Shown: positions 8,654-16,233 of the stretch, in pieces | How the letters are laid out: each line of letters starts with the position of its first letter | How positions within the stretch are numbered: position 1 is the stretch's first letter | Assembly: GCF_003131185.1 (NCBI RefSeq) | Contig: NZ_QFFU01000001.1 | Coordinates: 620,001-684,000 of the forward strand | Length of the DNA stretch: 64,000 nucleotides | Source of the DNA: Pseudomonas ovata | GTDB lineage: Bacteria > Pseudomonadota > Gammaproteobacteria > Pseudomonadales > Pseudomonadaceae | Direction: 5' to 3' | The notes under the pieces: model-generated | Seen by the model: the letters and a program-made list of their open reading frames with translations, nothing else | Database searches by the model: none | What the model was told of the DNA's origin: nothing | Made by a program: the position numbers and the translations under genes

Positions 8654-8827
8654 GTGAGCACGTTAAATGCCGCATCCGAGCATTGGGTAAGCCTGAAACC
8701 TGCTGCACGTTTCGCCGGTTTGCCAATGATCGTGGCTGATATCAATTCCGCGAAATGTTCAGTCGATATCGCCAACAGCATCACTGCAATCAAATCTGCT
8801 CCTTCGAACGCCAAGGACTGCCTGTGA
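8654..8827 (+). CDS. Small ORF translationally coupled to the DUF2075 helicase gene
   Basis: 57 codons starting with GTG, with AAGGGA about 10 bases upstream. Its stop overlaps the helicase start in the sequence GTGA (GTG 8824-8826, TGA 8825-8827). The frame has Pseudomonas-like codon use, and a TACAAT -10-like element lies upstream at 8587-8592. The product (begins MSTLNAASEHWVSLKP if GTG is read as Met) has one Trp and two Cys and no known domain. It could be a leader peptide that controls the helicase, a small partner protein, or chance; overlap at exactly the family-typical helicase start favours a real gene. Confidence 0.4.
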   Translation: MSTLNAASEHWVSLKPAARFAGLPMIVADINSAKCSVDIANSITAIKSAPSNAKDCL

Positions 8828-10710
8828 TCGTTTACGCGGCGACCAAACAGCAATTCCTCAAAGACACCGATAACGACGATATCGAAGATGTCATTCTCAG
8901 GCACTTCAAAGAGGCCACAGGCAAGAACGTCGGCGCTTCGGAAATGATGTCGTGGCAGAGATCGTTGATGTATATGGCCAAGGTGCTCAGGGACGAAGAG
9001 TTGCCGAGCGATACTGGCTTGGCTATTGAATTGCACATTCCGCAGTCTTCAAAGCGAATCGACTTTTTGCTTACCGGTCGCGATGAGCATCAGGCCAAAA
9101 AAGCTGTGTTGATCGAGTTGAAGCAATGGAGCAAGGCCAGCGCGACCACCAAGGACGCGATCGTCAAAACCGCCTTGGGCGGCGGGTTGGTTGAGACCAT
9201 TCATCCGTCCTATCAAGTCTGGTCCTATGCAGCGTTGCTGGAAGGCTTCAACGAAGCGGTCTATGACAAAAGCATTGAGATTCGGCCCTGCGCCTATCTC
9301 CATAACTATGTCAGTGACGGCGTCATAGACTCCGCCCACTACGCTCCTTACACCAGCAAGGCACCGCTGTTTCTCAAGGGCCCGGCAGAACTGGCGAAGT
9401 TGAGGTGTTTCCTCAAGCAGCACATCACCTACGGCGACAACAAGGAAGTCCTTTACGAGCTCTCGGAAGGAAAAATTCGTCCTTCCAAAGCGCTGGCTGA
9501 GGCGCTTGCGGGGTTGATGAAAGGCAAGCCTGAGTTCGTGTTGATTGATGATCAAAAAACGATCTTCGAATCAGCGCTGATGGCGGCAAGCGAAGCGTCC
9601 GCCGCATCGCCCAAGGTGTTGATCATCGAAGGTGGACCGGGCACCGGGAAGACCGTCCTGGCAATCAACCTATTGGTAAAGCTCACCGAACTGAAGCTGC
9701 TGAGCAAATACGTCTCTAAAAATGCGGCGCCCCGCAAGGTTTACGAAAGCAAGCTGGTGGGCACGGTCAAGCGCAGCCATTTCTCTCATTTCTTTTCCGG
9801 GTCCGGTGCCTTTATCGATACAGACCCCAATGCCTACGACGCCCTTATCGTCGACGAGGCGCACCGGCTGAATGAGAAAAGCGGGCTTTACGGCAACCTG
9901 GGCGTCAACCAAATCAAGGAGTTGATTGATTCTGCAAAATGCTCGATTTTCTTCATCGATGAAGACCAGCGTGTCACGTTGAGCGACATTGGCAGCAAGC
10001 AGGCAATTCGCGCCTTTGCCAAAGAAAAGGGCGCGACTGTTGAAGAGCTTGTGCTCTCGTCGCAGTTTCGCTGCAGCGGCTCTGATGGTTACCTGGCGTG
10101 GCTGGATGACACGCTCGACATTCGCCCTACAGCGAACCCCATGCTCGACACCCACGAATATGAATTCAAGGTATTCGACTCGCCGCAATCGATGCATGCG
10201 GCCATCGAACATAAAAACCATGAAAACAAGGCCAGGGTTGTCGCGGGTTATTGCTGGCCCTGGAGCAGTAAGAAGGATGCTCAAGCGTCAGACATCATCA
10301 TTGGCGATCAATACAAGCGCCAATGGAACCTGGATCAGGACGGTAGCTTGTGGATCATCGCTGACAATTCCATCGATCAAGTCGGCTGTATCCATACCTG
10401 TCAGGGGCTGGAAGTCGATTACATTGGCGTCATCATCGGCCCGGATCTTGTCGTGCGTGACGGTAAGGTCGTGACGTCACCGCATGAGCGGGACAAACGT
10501 GACAAATCCATTCGTGGCTGGAAGAAGCTGATGAAAGAACAGCCGGCGCTGGCGAAAAAAGAAACCGACCTGATTATTAAAAACACCTATCGAACCCTTA
10601 TGACTCGAGGGATGAAGGGCTGTTACCTGTACTGTACCGATCAAGAGACGGCGGACTATTTCAAAAGCCGGATAACTGAATACATCCAGCCCGAAATACA
10701 ACCTGCATAA
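8824..10710 (+). CDS. DUF2075 family nuclease-helicase (Schlafen-type helicase domain)
   Basis: 628 residues from GTG 8824. The start is chosen because family members begin I-V-Y-x-A-T-K and AAGGA lies 6 bases upstream. The N-terminal ~200 residues carry a nuclease-like core: RIDFLLTG, then VLIELKQW, an E-x-K pattern of PD-(D/E)XK type. The helicase part follows: Walker A GGPGTGKT near residue 272, Walker B LIVDEAH near 343, then DEDQRVTL, a SQFRC motif, CQGLEVDYIGV and NTYRTLMTRGMKG. It is a cytoplasmic ATP-dependent nucleic-acid enzyme. DUF2075 proteins often sit in defence islands, but here no partner other than the small coupled ORF is present. Function in vivo is inferred only. Confidence 0.88.
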   Translation: MIVYAATKQQFLKDTDNDDIEDVILRHFKEATGKNVGASEMMSWQRSLMYMAKVLRDEELPSDTGLAIELHIPQSSKRIDFLLTGRDEHQAKKAVLIELKQWSKASATTKDAIVKTALGGGLVETIHPSYQVWSYAALLEGFNEAVYDKSIEIRPCAYLHNYVSDGVIDSAHYAPYTSKAPLFLKGPAELAKLRCFLKQHITYGDNKEVLYELSEGKIRPSKALAEALAGLMKGKPEFVLIDDQKTIFESALMAASEASAASPKVLIIEGGPGTGKTVLAINLLVKLTELKLLSKYVSKNAAPRKVYESKLVGTVKRSHFSHFFSGSGAFIDTDPNAYDALIVDEAHRLNEKSGLYGNLGVNQIKELIDSAKCSIFFIDEDQRVTLSDIGSKQAIRAFAKEKGATVEELVLSSQFRCSGSDGYLAWLDDTLDIRPTANPMLDTHEYEFKVFDSPQSMHAAIEHKNHENKARVVAGYCWPWSSKKDAQASDIIIGDQYKRQWNLDQDGSLWIIADNSIDQVGCIHTCQGLEVDYIGVIIGPDLVVRDGKVVTSPHERDKRDKSIRGWKKLMKEQPALAKKETDLIIKNTYRTLMTRGMKGCYLYCTDQETADYFKSRITEYIQPEIQPA

Positions 10711-10737
10711 ACATTCCAACCTGCACTACAGCCCAAT

Positions 10738-10767
10738 AAAACCCCGCCACCTGAAAAGGCAGCGGGG
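10738..10767 (-). terminator. Terminator of tandem short gene, copy A
   Basis: On the minus strand CCCCGC...GCGGGG forms a stem followed by TTTTA. The same kind of hairpin follows copies B and C. It lies downstream of the helicase gene on the plus strand too, but has no T-run in that direction. Confidence 0.7.
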
Positions 10768-10814
10768 CCCACACGACACAAGCAACACGCCTGACGCCGT
10801 CAGGCCAACGGCCC

Positions 10815-11063
10815 TTACGTCTCCTCTACTGCTTGGCTCATCACCGGCCACTGATCAAGCACCTGGTCTAGCGTCAGGTGCGCCTGGGTGATCAAGTGCA
10901 TACCGGCCATGGCCAGGTGGCGTGGCGGGCCTTGCAGGTTGTCGGCGCTCTCATAGACCGTGGCGGTGGCGCAGCGCAGCAGCTCCACGGCATGGGCCAA
11001 GCGGCATTCAAGGAGGCTCAGGGTAAATTCGAGGGTGGGTGGATCGGGGACGATCTTTTTCAT
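10815..11063 (-). CDS. DUF3077/DUF6124-like short protein, tandem copy A
   Basis: 82 residues from the ATG at 11063 with GGAG upstream. The start MKKIVPDPP is typical of short Pseudomonas proteins annotated DUF3077 or DUF6124. The rest is a helical region (LECRLAHAVELLRCATATVY, then LAMAGMHLITQAHLTLDQVLD). No catalytic motif, signal peptide or membrane segment is seen, and the function is unknown. Copies B and C are nearly identical; this one differs at the C-terminus (VMSQAVEET against VMSTEVGET). It is a single-gene transcript between its own terminator and a long structured leader. An in-frame upstream ATG would extend translation through the leader and is rejected because it removes the Shine-Dalgarno and the leader fold. 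Confidence 0.72.
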   Translation of the reverse strand: MKKIVPDPPTLEFTLSLLECRLAHAVELLRCATATVYESADNLQGPPRHLAMAGMHLITQAHLTLDQVLDQWPVMSQAVEET

Positions 11064-11290
11064 GGGTACAACTCCAGTGAGACCAAAAGAGTCGTCACCC
11101 ATTGCCTACCAAACGCTGGGTGGCGACCGTGCACAAGTTGGTAGGACCGGTCACTGGCGTCCGGCGCGCCCGAAGGCGCCAAGCACACGGCCGCCATAAA
11201 ACGCAGGCCGTAGAAAAGCGCCTCGCTAGGCGGGCGCCTTGCGTCAGTGAACTTCAGGCCTACCAAACCTGATCGCTGGATTTACAGCGA
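11064..11290 (-). promoter_or_regulatory. Structured leader with two mutually exclusive hairpins, copy A
   Basis: Plus-strand elements: E1 CCAGTGA (11074-11080, its complement merges with the Shine-Dalgarno GGAG), E1' CCTACCAA (11105-11112), E2' TTGGTAGG (11138-11145), E2 TCACTGG (11151-11157), E3 CAGTGA (11245-11250), E3' CCTACCAA (11259-11266). The central arm E2'-E2 can pair with E1'-E1, hiding the ribosome site, or with E3-E3', freeing it. A CGCTG/CAGCG hairpin (11273-11290) lies at the 5' side. In copies B and C the E sequences differ but keep their complementarity, so pairing is under selection. The ligand or signal is unknown. Confidence 0.65.
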
Positions 11291-11571
11291 CGTTCGGAGG
11301 GTAGTGATCGAAATTGACCAGCGCAAGCGGTCGGGATTTTCTCGGAAATTTCCTTCAATAGAAAGAGAAGCGTCTTGCTATCACCTGTAGAACCTAGGAG
11401 AAATCTGACAGATTCAGGCGCCCCAAACACTGTTCACTGGCGCTGGGCCATGAGCAACATGTCGCTAAAAAGCCATTTCAAGAACACGTTGTGCATACAT
11501 GTCGTCGCCAGCGACATGAAAGCACCCGCGTAGTGTTCAAGCGTTGCAAGTTCGCGCTTCTCACGCACAAC

Positions 11572-11602
11572 AAAAACCCCGCCACCTCTCCAGGCAACGG
11601 GG
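11572..11602 (-). terminator. Terminator of tandem short gene, copy B
   Basis: Minus strand: CCCCG / CGGGG stem with an inner GG/CC extension, followed by a run of five T. It matches the hairpins of copies A and C in position (about 50 bp after the stop codon). Confidence 0.7.
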
Positions 11603-11649
11603 TCCACACAACACAAGCAACATGCCTGATCCCGTCAGGCCAACGGCCC

Positions 11650-11898
11650 TTACGTCTCCCCTACTTCTGTGCTCATCACCGGCCACTGATCAAGCACTTG
11701 GTCTAGCGTCAGGTGCGCTTGGGTGATCAGATGCATGCCGGCCATGGCCAGGTGGCGCGGCGGGCCTTGCAGGTTATCGGCGCTCTCATAGACCGTGGCG
11801 GTCGCGCAGCGCAGCAGCTCCACGGCATGGGCGAGGCGGCATTCAAGGAGGCTCAGGGTAAATTCGAGGGTGGGTGGATCGGGGACGATCTTTTTCAT
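11650..11898 (-). CDS. DUF3077/DUF6124-like short protein, tandem copy B
   Basis: 82 residues, start ATG at 11898 with GGAG upstream, same reading frame and length as copies A and C. Visible differences from copy A are confined to the last residues (ST-EVGET for SQ-AVEET). Near-complete conservation of the protein between copies, while parts of the leader diverge, argues that the copies make the same protein under different control. The function is unknown and there are no recognised motifs beyond the family N-terminus. Confidence 0.72.
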   Translation of the reverse strand: MKKIVPDPPTLEFTLSLLECRLAHAVELLRCATATVYESADNLQGPPRHLAMAGMHLITQAHLTLDQVLDQWPVMSTEVGET

Positions 11899-12126
11899 GG
11901 GTACAACTCCGCTTATACAGATGGAGCCGTTCACCCATTGCCTACCAAACGCAGGGTGGCGGCCGTGCACAAGTTGGTAGGACCGGTTAGCGGAACCCGG
12001 CGCGCCCGAAGACGCCCTGCGCACGGCCCCCATAATTGCAGGCCGAGAAAAAGCGCCTCGCAAAAGGTGGCGCCTTGCGCCGCTAAACCTCAGGCCTACC
12101 AAACCTGATCGCTGGATTTACAGCGA
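11899..12126 (-). promoter_or_regulatory. Structured leader with two mutually exclusive hairpins, copy B
   Basis: Same layout as copy A with a different sequence: E1 CCGCTTA (11909-11915), E1' CCTACCAA (11941-11948), E2' TTGGTAGG (11974-11981), E2 TTAGCGG (11987-11993), E3 CCGCTAA (12080-12086), E3' CCTACCAA (12095-12102). E2 is the exact reverse complement of E3 (7 of 7) and matches E1 at 6 of 7, so in this copy the ribosome-site-freeing hairpin looks the stronger. The CGCTG/CAGCG hairpin is at 12109-12126. Confidence 0.65.
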
Positions 12127-12410
12127 CGTTCGGAGGGTAGTGACTGAAATTGACGAGCGCAAGCGGTCGGGATTTTCTCGGAAATTTCCTTCAATAGAAA
12201 GAGAAGCGTCTTGCTATCACCTGTATTACCTAGGAAAAATCTGACAGATTCAGGCGCAACCAAACACTGTTCACTGGCGCTGGGCCATGAGCAACATGTC
12301 GCTAAAAAGCCATTTCAAGAATACGTTGCGCGTACATGTCGCCGCCAGCGACATGAAAGCACGCGCACAGTGTTCAAGCGTTGCAAGTTCGCGCTACTCA
12401 CGCACAATAA

Positions 12411-12439
12411 AAACCCCGCCACCTCTCCAGGCAACGGGG
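12411..12439 (-). terminator. Terminator of tandem short gene, copy C
   Basis: Minus strand CCCCG / CGGGG stem followed by TTTTT, the same arrangement as in copies A and B. Confidence 0.7.
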
Positions 12440-12486
12440 TCCACACAACACAAGCAACTCGCCTGACGCCGTCAGGCCAACGGCCC

Positions 12487-12735
12487 TTACGTCTCCCCTA
12501 CTTCCGTGCTCATCACCGGCCACTGATCCAGCACCTGGTCTAGCGTCAGGTGCGCCTGGGTGATCAAGTGCATGCCGGCCATGGCCAGGTGGCGTGGCGG
12601 ACCTTGCAGGTTATCGGCGCTCTCATGGACCGTGGCGGTCGCGCAGCGCAGCAACTCCACGGCATGGGCCAGGCGGCATTCAAGGAGGCTCAGGGTAAAT
12701 TCGAGGGTGGGTGGGTCAGGGACGATCTTTTTCAT
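12487..12735 (-). CDS. DUF3077/DUF6124-like short protein, tandem copy C
   Basis: 82 residues, start ATG at 12735 with GGAG upstream. It is almost identical to copies A and B; one visible change is VHESADNL for VYESADNL in the middle. It is the outermost unit and the only one whose promoter-side spacer is not followed by another copy, so it may represent the ancestral position. The function is unknown. Confidence 0.72.
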   Translation of the reverse strand: MKKIVPDPPTLEFTLSLLECRLAHAVELLRCATATVHESADNLQGPPRHLAMAGMHLITQAHLTLDQVLDQWPVMSTEVGET

Positions 12736-12957
12736 GGGTACAACTCCAATTATGACTATGGAGCCATCACCCCTTGCTACCAAACGCAGGGTGGGGGCCG
12801 CGCACAAGTTGGTAGAACCGGTAATTGGCAACCCGGCGCGTCCGAAAACGCCATGCGCACGGCCCCCATTACCGAGGCTGTAAAAGGCTCGTCAACGGTT
12901 GCACCTTGCGCCAATTGACCTCAGGTCTACCAAACCTGATCGCTGGATTTACAGCGA
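12736..12957 (-). promoter_or_regulatory. Structured leader with two mutually exclusive hairpins, copy C
   Basis: E1 CCAATTA (12746-12752), E1' CTACCAA (12777-12783), E2' TTGGTAGA (12809-12816), E2 TAATTGG (12822-12828), E3 CCAATTG (12911-12917, 6 of 7 pair), E3' TCTACCAA (12926-12933). E2 is the exact reverse complement of E1. In the outer helix a C-G pair of copies A and B (E3'/E2') is T-A here, a compensatory change that supports the E2'-E3' pairing specifically. The CGCTG/CAGCG hairpin is at 12940-12957. Confidence 0.65.
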
Positions 12958-13081
12958 CGTTCGGAGGGTAGTGACCGAAATTGACCAGCGCAAGCGGTCG
13001 GGATTTTCTCGGAAATTTCCTTCAATAGAAAGAGAAGCGTCTTGCTATCACCGGTAGTGCCCAAGAAAAATCTGACAGATT

Positions 13082-13319
13082 TTGGTGCTATGCATGACAT
13101 GGGGGCCATCCGGTGCAGTGGTACAGACCTGACAAATAGGCAGCTCTTACTGGCCTCATCGCGGGCAGAGCCCCCTCCCACATATTGATCTGTACCTAAA
13201 AAGTCAGACCTTCAAACCGTGTTGCCTTATGGGCTGTATTGGCTTAAAGCTCGCCCTGCGGCCTGATTTACAGGCATCATCCCTGCACGCCTGCCATCCG
13301 TTTTCAGAGTCCCCACGCC
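13082..13319. repeat. Intergenic stretch with a REP-like palindrome remnant
   Basis: Beyond the end of tandem unit C. The segment at about 13152-13181 (ATCGCGGGCAGAGCCCCCTC...) is a degenerate Pseudomonas REP sequence, related to one at about 17660-17688. Nothing else is recognised. Confidence 0.5.
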
Positions 13320-13559
13320 ATGCCCCAGGAAAAAATCGATCTCCTCCGCCTGCAAAAGCCTATCCGCGACGAGATGAACGACCTGCTCCGCGCGCTCAAT
13401 GCCGCCAGCACCCGCGAGGACATTGAAGCCGAGCGCGCCATTCAGATCGAGTCGATCCAGGCCCTGCAAAACACCAAGCGCCTGCGCCCGGCGGATGCCG
13501 AAGCGCTGTTCATCATTTTCGATGACGCGGCAGAGGCGAAACTGGAAAACCTGCCCTGA
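13320..13559 (+). CDS. Small acidic hypothetical protein
   Basis: 79 residues starting MPQEKIDLLRLQKPI. It appears wholly helical, is rich in Ala, Glu and Asp, and has no Cys, signal peptide or membrane segment. The codon use is typical of the surrounding chromosome, which supports it being real. No family is recognised; the neighbours give no clue. Confidence 0.55.
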   Translation: MPQEKIDLLRLQKPIRDEMNDLLRALNAASTREDIEAERAIQIESIQALQNTKRLRPADAEALFIIFDDAAEAKLENLP

Positions 13560-13670
13560 CGGTTGTGTAGCCCCTCGGCAAGCCGGTCACTCTGTATTCC
13601 CGGCCGAGAGTCGCTTGGCGCCGTCATTGCTGTGCGTCCACGAATCATCACCGCCAACACGCCGGACCCT

Positions 13671-14381
13671 TCATCGCTCGTAATAGAACTTGGCGGGATA
13701 GTTGTAGTTGCGTTCCCGCTCCGCGCACCATTCGGGGAAGTCGCCTGTGGGGTTTTCCGAATAGGCTTTCCAGTCTGTGATAAGGCGATCGAAATACTCC
13801 ACTTCACGTGTCAGGTGAGCCAGCGCTTCGGGATCGGGGGCTTTGGCGATGTAGCTTCGGGCAAGTTCCACCGCTGAAGTCGCCTCGTCAACGCTGCCCA
13901 GGAAGACCGATTCGTCAAGATGATGGGTGGCGTGGTCAGCCCATCCCAGCGCGAAGTCGATCAGGACCTTGCGCACGGGTAGATCGTCGGGGCACATGGA
14001 CAGTGCCCTTCTAAGCAGCGCGGGGTCACGGTTGAGCAGCCCGAGCCATCGCACGGGCAAGGCTGCTTCTGCATCCTCCTCCATCCATGCCCCCAGCGTC
14101 GGCAGCAGAAACCGGGCGGTGAGCGGCTGCGTCAGAAACTGATGGGCTTGCGAGGTGCGCGAATTGGCTTCGAGGATTTCGATGGCGGCGCGACGTGCGG
14201 TGGCGCTGTCAAACGAACGGGATGCGACGAGAAACTGTTCAAGTGCAGCAAAGGCTTCGCGACGTAGCCCTTGTTCGCGATACCGACAATAGCTCGCCAG
14301 TGGTTTCAGATCGGCCTGGGCATCGAAGCTTTGTGCAAGCGCCAGAAGGCCTTCGAAGTTATCTTTGTTCCAGTAATACAC
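13671..14381 (-). CDS. Hypothetical helical repeat-like protein
   Basis: About 236 residues if translation starts at GTG 14381 (V-Y-Y-W-N-K-D-N). The frame is open further upstream to 14618, but that part overlaps the promoter region of the divergent VOC gene and reads as non-coding. The protein is rich in Leu and Ala and looks alpha-helical, with a distinctive aromatic C-terminus (NYNYPAKFYYER). A TPR- or HEAT-like scaffold is possible but not proven. It is cytoplasmic, as no signal peptide is seen. The start is uncertain. Confidence 0.55.
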   Translation of the reverse strand: MYYWNKDNFEGLLALAQSFDAQADLKPLASYCRYREQGLRREAFAALEQFLVASRSFDSATARRAAIEILEANSRTSQAHQFLTQPLTARFLLPTLGAWMEEDAEAALPVRWLGLLNRDPALLRRALSMCPDDLPVRKVLIDFALGWADHATHHLDESVFLGSVDEATSAVELARSYIAKAPDPEALAHLTREVEYFDRLITDWKAYSENPTGDFPEWCAERERNYNYPAKFYYER

Positions 14382-14515
14382 GGTAGTCAGCCCCGGGAAG
14401 TTCAGCGCCGAACCTATACTCCACGAGCGTTGCAGGCAAGCTGGAAGCCCTGTCTCATTAAATGGGTGCTGCTGCCAAGCGCCTGAGCACCGCAGCGAAT
14501 TAAAGGGCATTAGCC

Positions 14516-15172
14516 ATGGAAATAGATCATATTTTTGTTTGCGTGAAGGATGAAAATCACGGCGCTGAGGCCCTGAAATCCCTCGGGCTTGTTGAGGGAA
14601 CGCCCAACGTGCACCCAAGCCAGGGCACTGCCAACAGGCGGTTTTTCTTGCGCAATGCGTTTATCGAGCTGTTGTACCTCACTGATGAGTCAGAGGCTCA
14701 AAGTGACCTGACCGCGCCTACCCGACTCTTCGAACGCCTCACCTGCGCAGAGGGGGCCGCGGCCCCCTTCGGGATTTGCTTCAGGCCCTCCATCGCCGGC
14801 GAGAAACCCATGTTTCCTGTCTGGGCGTATCGGCCTGTTTACCTACCCGCTGCACTGAGCGTCGATGTGGGGCATGCGCCTGTATCGGAACCCATGTGGT
14901 TTTTTCTGTCGTTTGCCAAGCGGCCCGATGAGGCGCCGAGAGAGCGAGCGCAGCCGTTGGAACACCCCAATGGCTTTCGCGACATCACGTTTGTGCGCGT
15001 GACCACGCCCAGCCGCCAGGTGTTTTCTACCGCTGCCAACTGTGCCAATCAGCTTAAGGGGTTTGAGATGGTTCAGGGTGATGAGCATTTGATTGAATTG
15101 GAGATCGATCATGGTGCAAGCGCGCAGACCATCGATTTGCGTCCAGAGCTGCCGATGATTATCAACGGGTGA
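14516..15172 (+). CDS. VOC superfamily (glyoxalase-like) protein
   Basis: 218 residues starting MEIDHIFVCVKDENHGAEAL, the usual opening of glyoxalase-like (VOC) domains in which D-H begins the first beta-alpha-beta unit. A second half with FRDITFVRVTTPS and HLIELEIDHG fits the second VOC repeat. Such proteins are metal-dependent lyases, isomerases or binding proteins; the substrate cannot be told. It is divergent from the hypothetical gene on its left. Confidence 0.75.
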   Translation: MEIDHIFVCVKDENHGAEALKSLGLVEGTPNVHPSQGTANRRFFLRNAFIELLYLTDESEAQSDLTAPTRLFERLTCAEGAAAPFGICFRPSIAGEKPMFPVWAYRPVYLPAALSVDVGHAPVSEPMWFFLSFAKRPDEAPRERAQPLEHPNGFRDITFVRVTTPSRQVFSTAANCANQLKGFEMVQGDEHLIELEIDHGASAQTIDLRPELPMIING

Positions 15173-15304
15173 GGCAGTGACATCACCGTGATGCACTGAA
15201 TAGCGCTGCCGCTAACTAAAGCGCGTGGATACGTTAATCGACCAGAACTTCGTGCCATTCGCTGTAGCGAGGCCACGCCACTCATATTTCAAGAGCGCGC
15301 TTTG

Positions 15305-16060
15305 ATGAATGCCACCCACCAAGCCTTGACCCAGGCTTACAAGCACATTCTGTCTACCCTGCCGCTGCATTGGCTTGATCGCAGCCAGTCCCACACACCC
15401 GAGTTTGCAAAGCTTTCAGGGCTGTTTCTTCCCGGGGCATCGCAGGCCTACGAACAAGCCTCCCGACGCATCATGGTCGTGGGGCGGGAAACGCGGCGCT
15501 GGAACATTACCAACAATGAAGTGCCATTTATTGACCTGGATGAATACATTCAAAGAGCCATGGCCAAGCAGCAGGCTTGCTTGACGCAATACATGTCAAA
15601 ACCCAAAGACAAAGGCGCCAGCTTTTTTAACCTGCTTCGTGCGCTGGCCGCCGATCATGGGAATGAGGGTATCGCCTGGGCCAATTTATTCAGTTTTGCC
15701 TGGGATGGAAAATCGCCGATGCGTTGGCCGAAATACCGTGAACTTGAGGCGATCTCTATGCAGCTATTAAAAACCCAGGTCGACCTCCTCAAGCCAGACA
15801 TCATCATTTTTGCCAATGGTGCCAGCAGCGCCAAAGCTCGCCGAACGTATTTTCCGCATACCGGTGAACACAGCGTATGCACTCAATTGGCTGATTATCG
15901 TGAACAAGGGATTGCCAAGGACCAACTCTGGCAGTTTTGCCTGAACGGGAGCATTCAGTGTTACCGCATCCAGCATCCAAGCAGTATCAGCAAGGCCTCC
16001 AGAGAGGCACGGCAGTTTTTGCTGGAGCGGGTACTGCGCAAGGACGTTGTCGAGGCTTGA
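15305..16060 (+). CDS. Hypothetical protein with faint uracil-DNA-glycosylase-like features
   Basis: 251 residues from ATG 15305 (a TTG one codon earlier is also possible). No family is assigned with confidence. Two features recall the UDG superfamily: an early RRIMVVGRETRRW strand-turn where UDGs have a V-x-G-x-D/E motif, and a late RIQHPSSISK where UDGs have H-P-S. Between them, PDIIIFANGASS looks like a core beta strand. If correct, it would be a distant nucleic-acid base-excision or nucleotide-binding enzyme. This is weak motif reasoning only. Confidence 0.5.
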   Translation: MNATHQALTQAYKHILSTLPLHWLDRSQSHTPEFAKLSGLFLPGASQAYEQASRRIMVVGRETRRWNITNNEVPFIDLDEYIQRAMAKQQACLTQYMSKPKDKGASFFNLLRALAADHGNEGIAWANLFSFAWDGKSPMRWPKYRELEAISMQLLKTQVDLLKPDIIIFANGASSAKARRTYFPHTGEHSVCTQLADYREQGIAKDQLWQFCLNGSIQCYRIQHPSSISKASREARQFLLERVLRKDVVEA

Positions 16061-16233
16061 GGTGTGAGCAACTTCACGACGGCTGCGCAGCCGGTCGAAC
16101 CCGGACAGAGCGCGCTCCTTGTCTGTGTTTGCCGTGAGATAGCGAGGCGACATGCGTAGGCGGGTCTGCTAAGGACGCCTTGCTGACGCCCCTGTACAAT
16201 CACCGGTTTCCGGCATTCGAGGGCTGTTTCCCC

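Larger units (their letters stand above)
10738..13081. repeat. Three tandem ~837-bp gene-plus-leader units (A, B, C)
   Basis: Units begin at about 10738, 11572 and 12411; corresponding CDS ends are 835 and 837 bp apart. Each unit contains a terminator, a 249-bp reading frame on the minus strand, a ~230-nt leader, a promoter-like region with the palindrome AATCTGACAGATT (11402-11414, 12238-12250, 13069-13081) and about 150 bp of spacer. Unit C loses similarity right after that palindrome. The copies are highly similar except at short leader segments that change together (see the leader entries). This points to gene amplification followed by selection for private base pairing in each copy. Confidence 0.9.

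Noticed and set aside
13671..14618. N-terminal extension of the minus-strand hypothetical gene to 14618
   Set aside because: It would cross the promoter and start of the divergent VOC gene and reads as non-coding.
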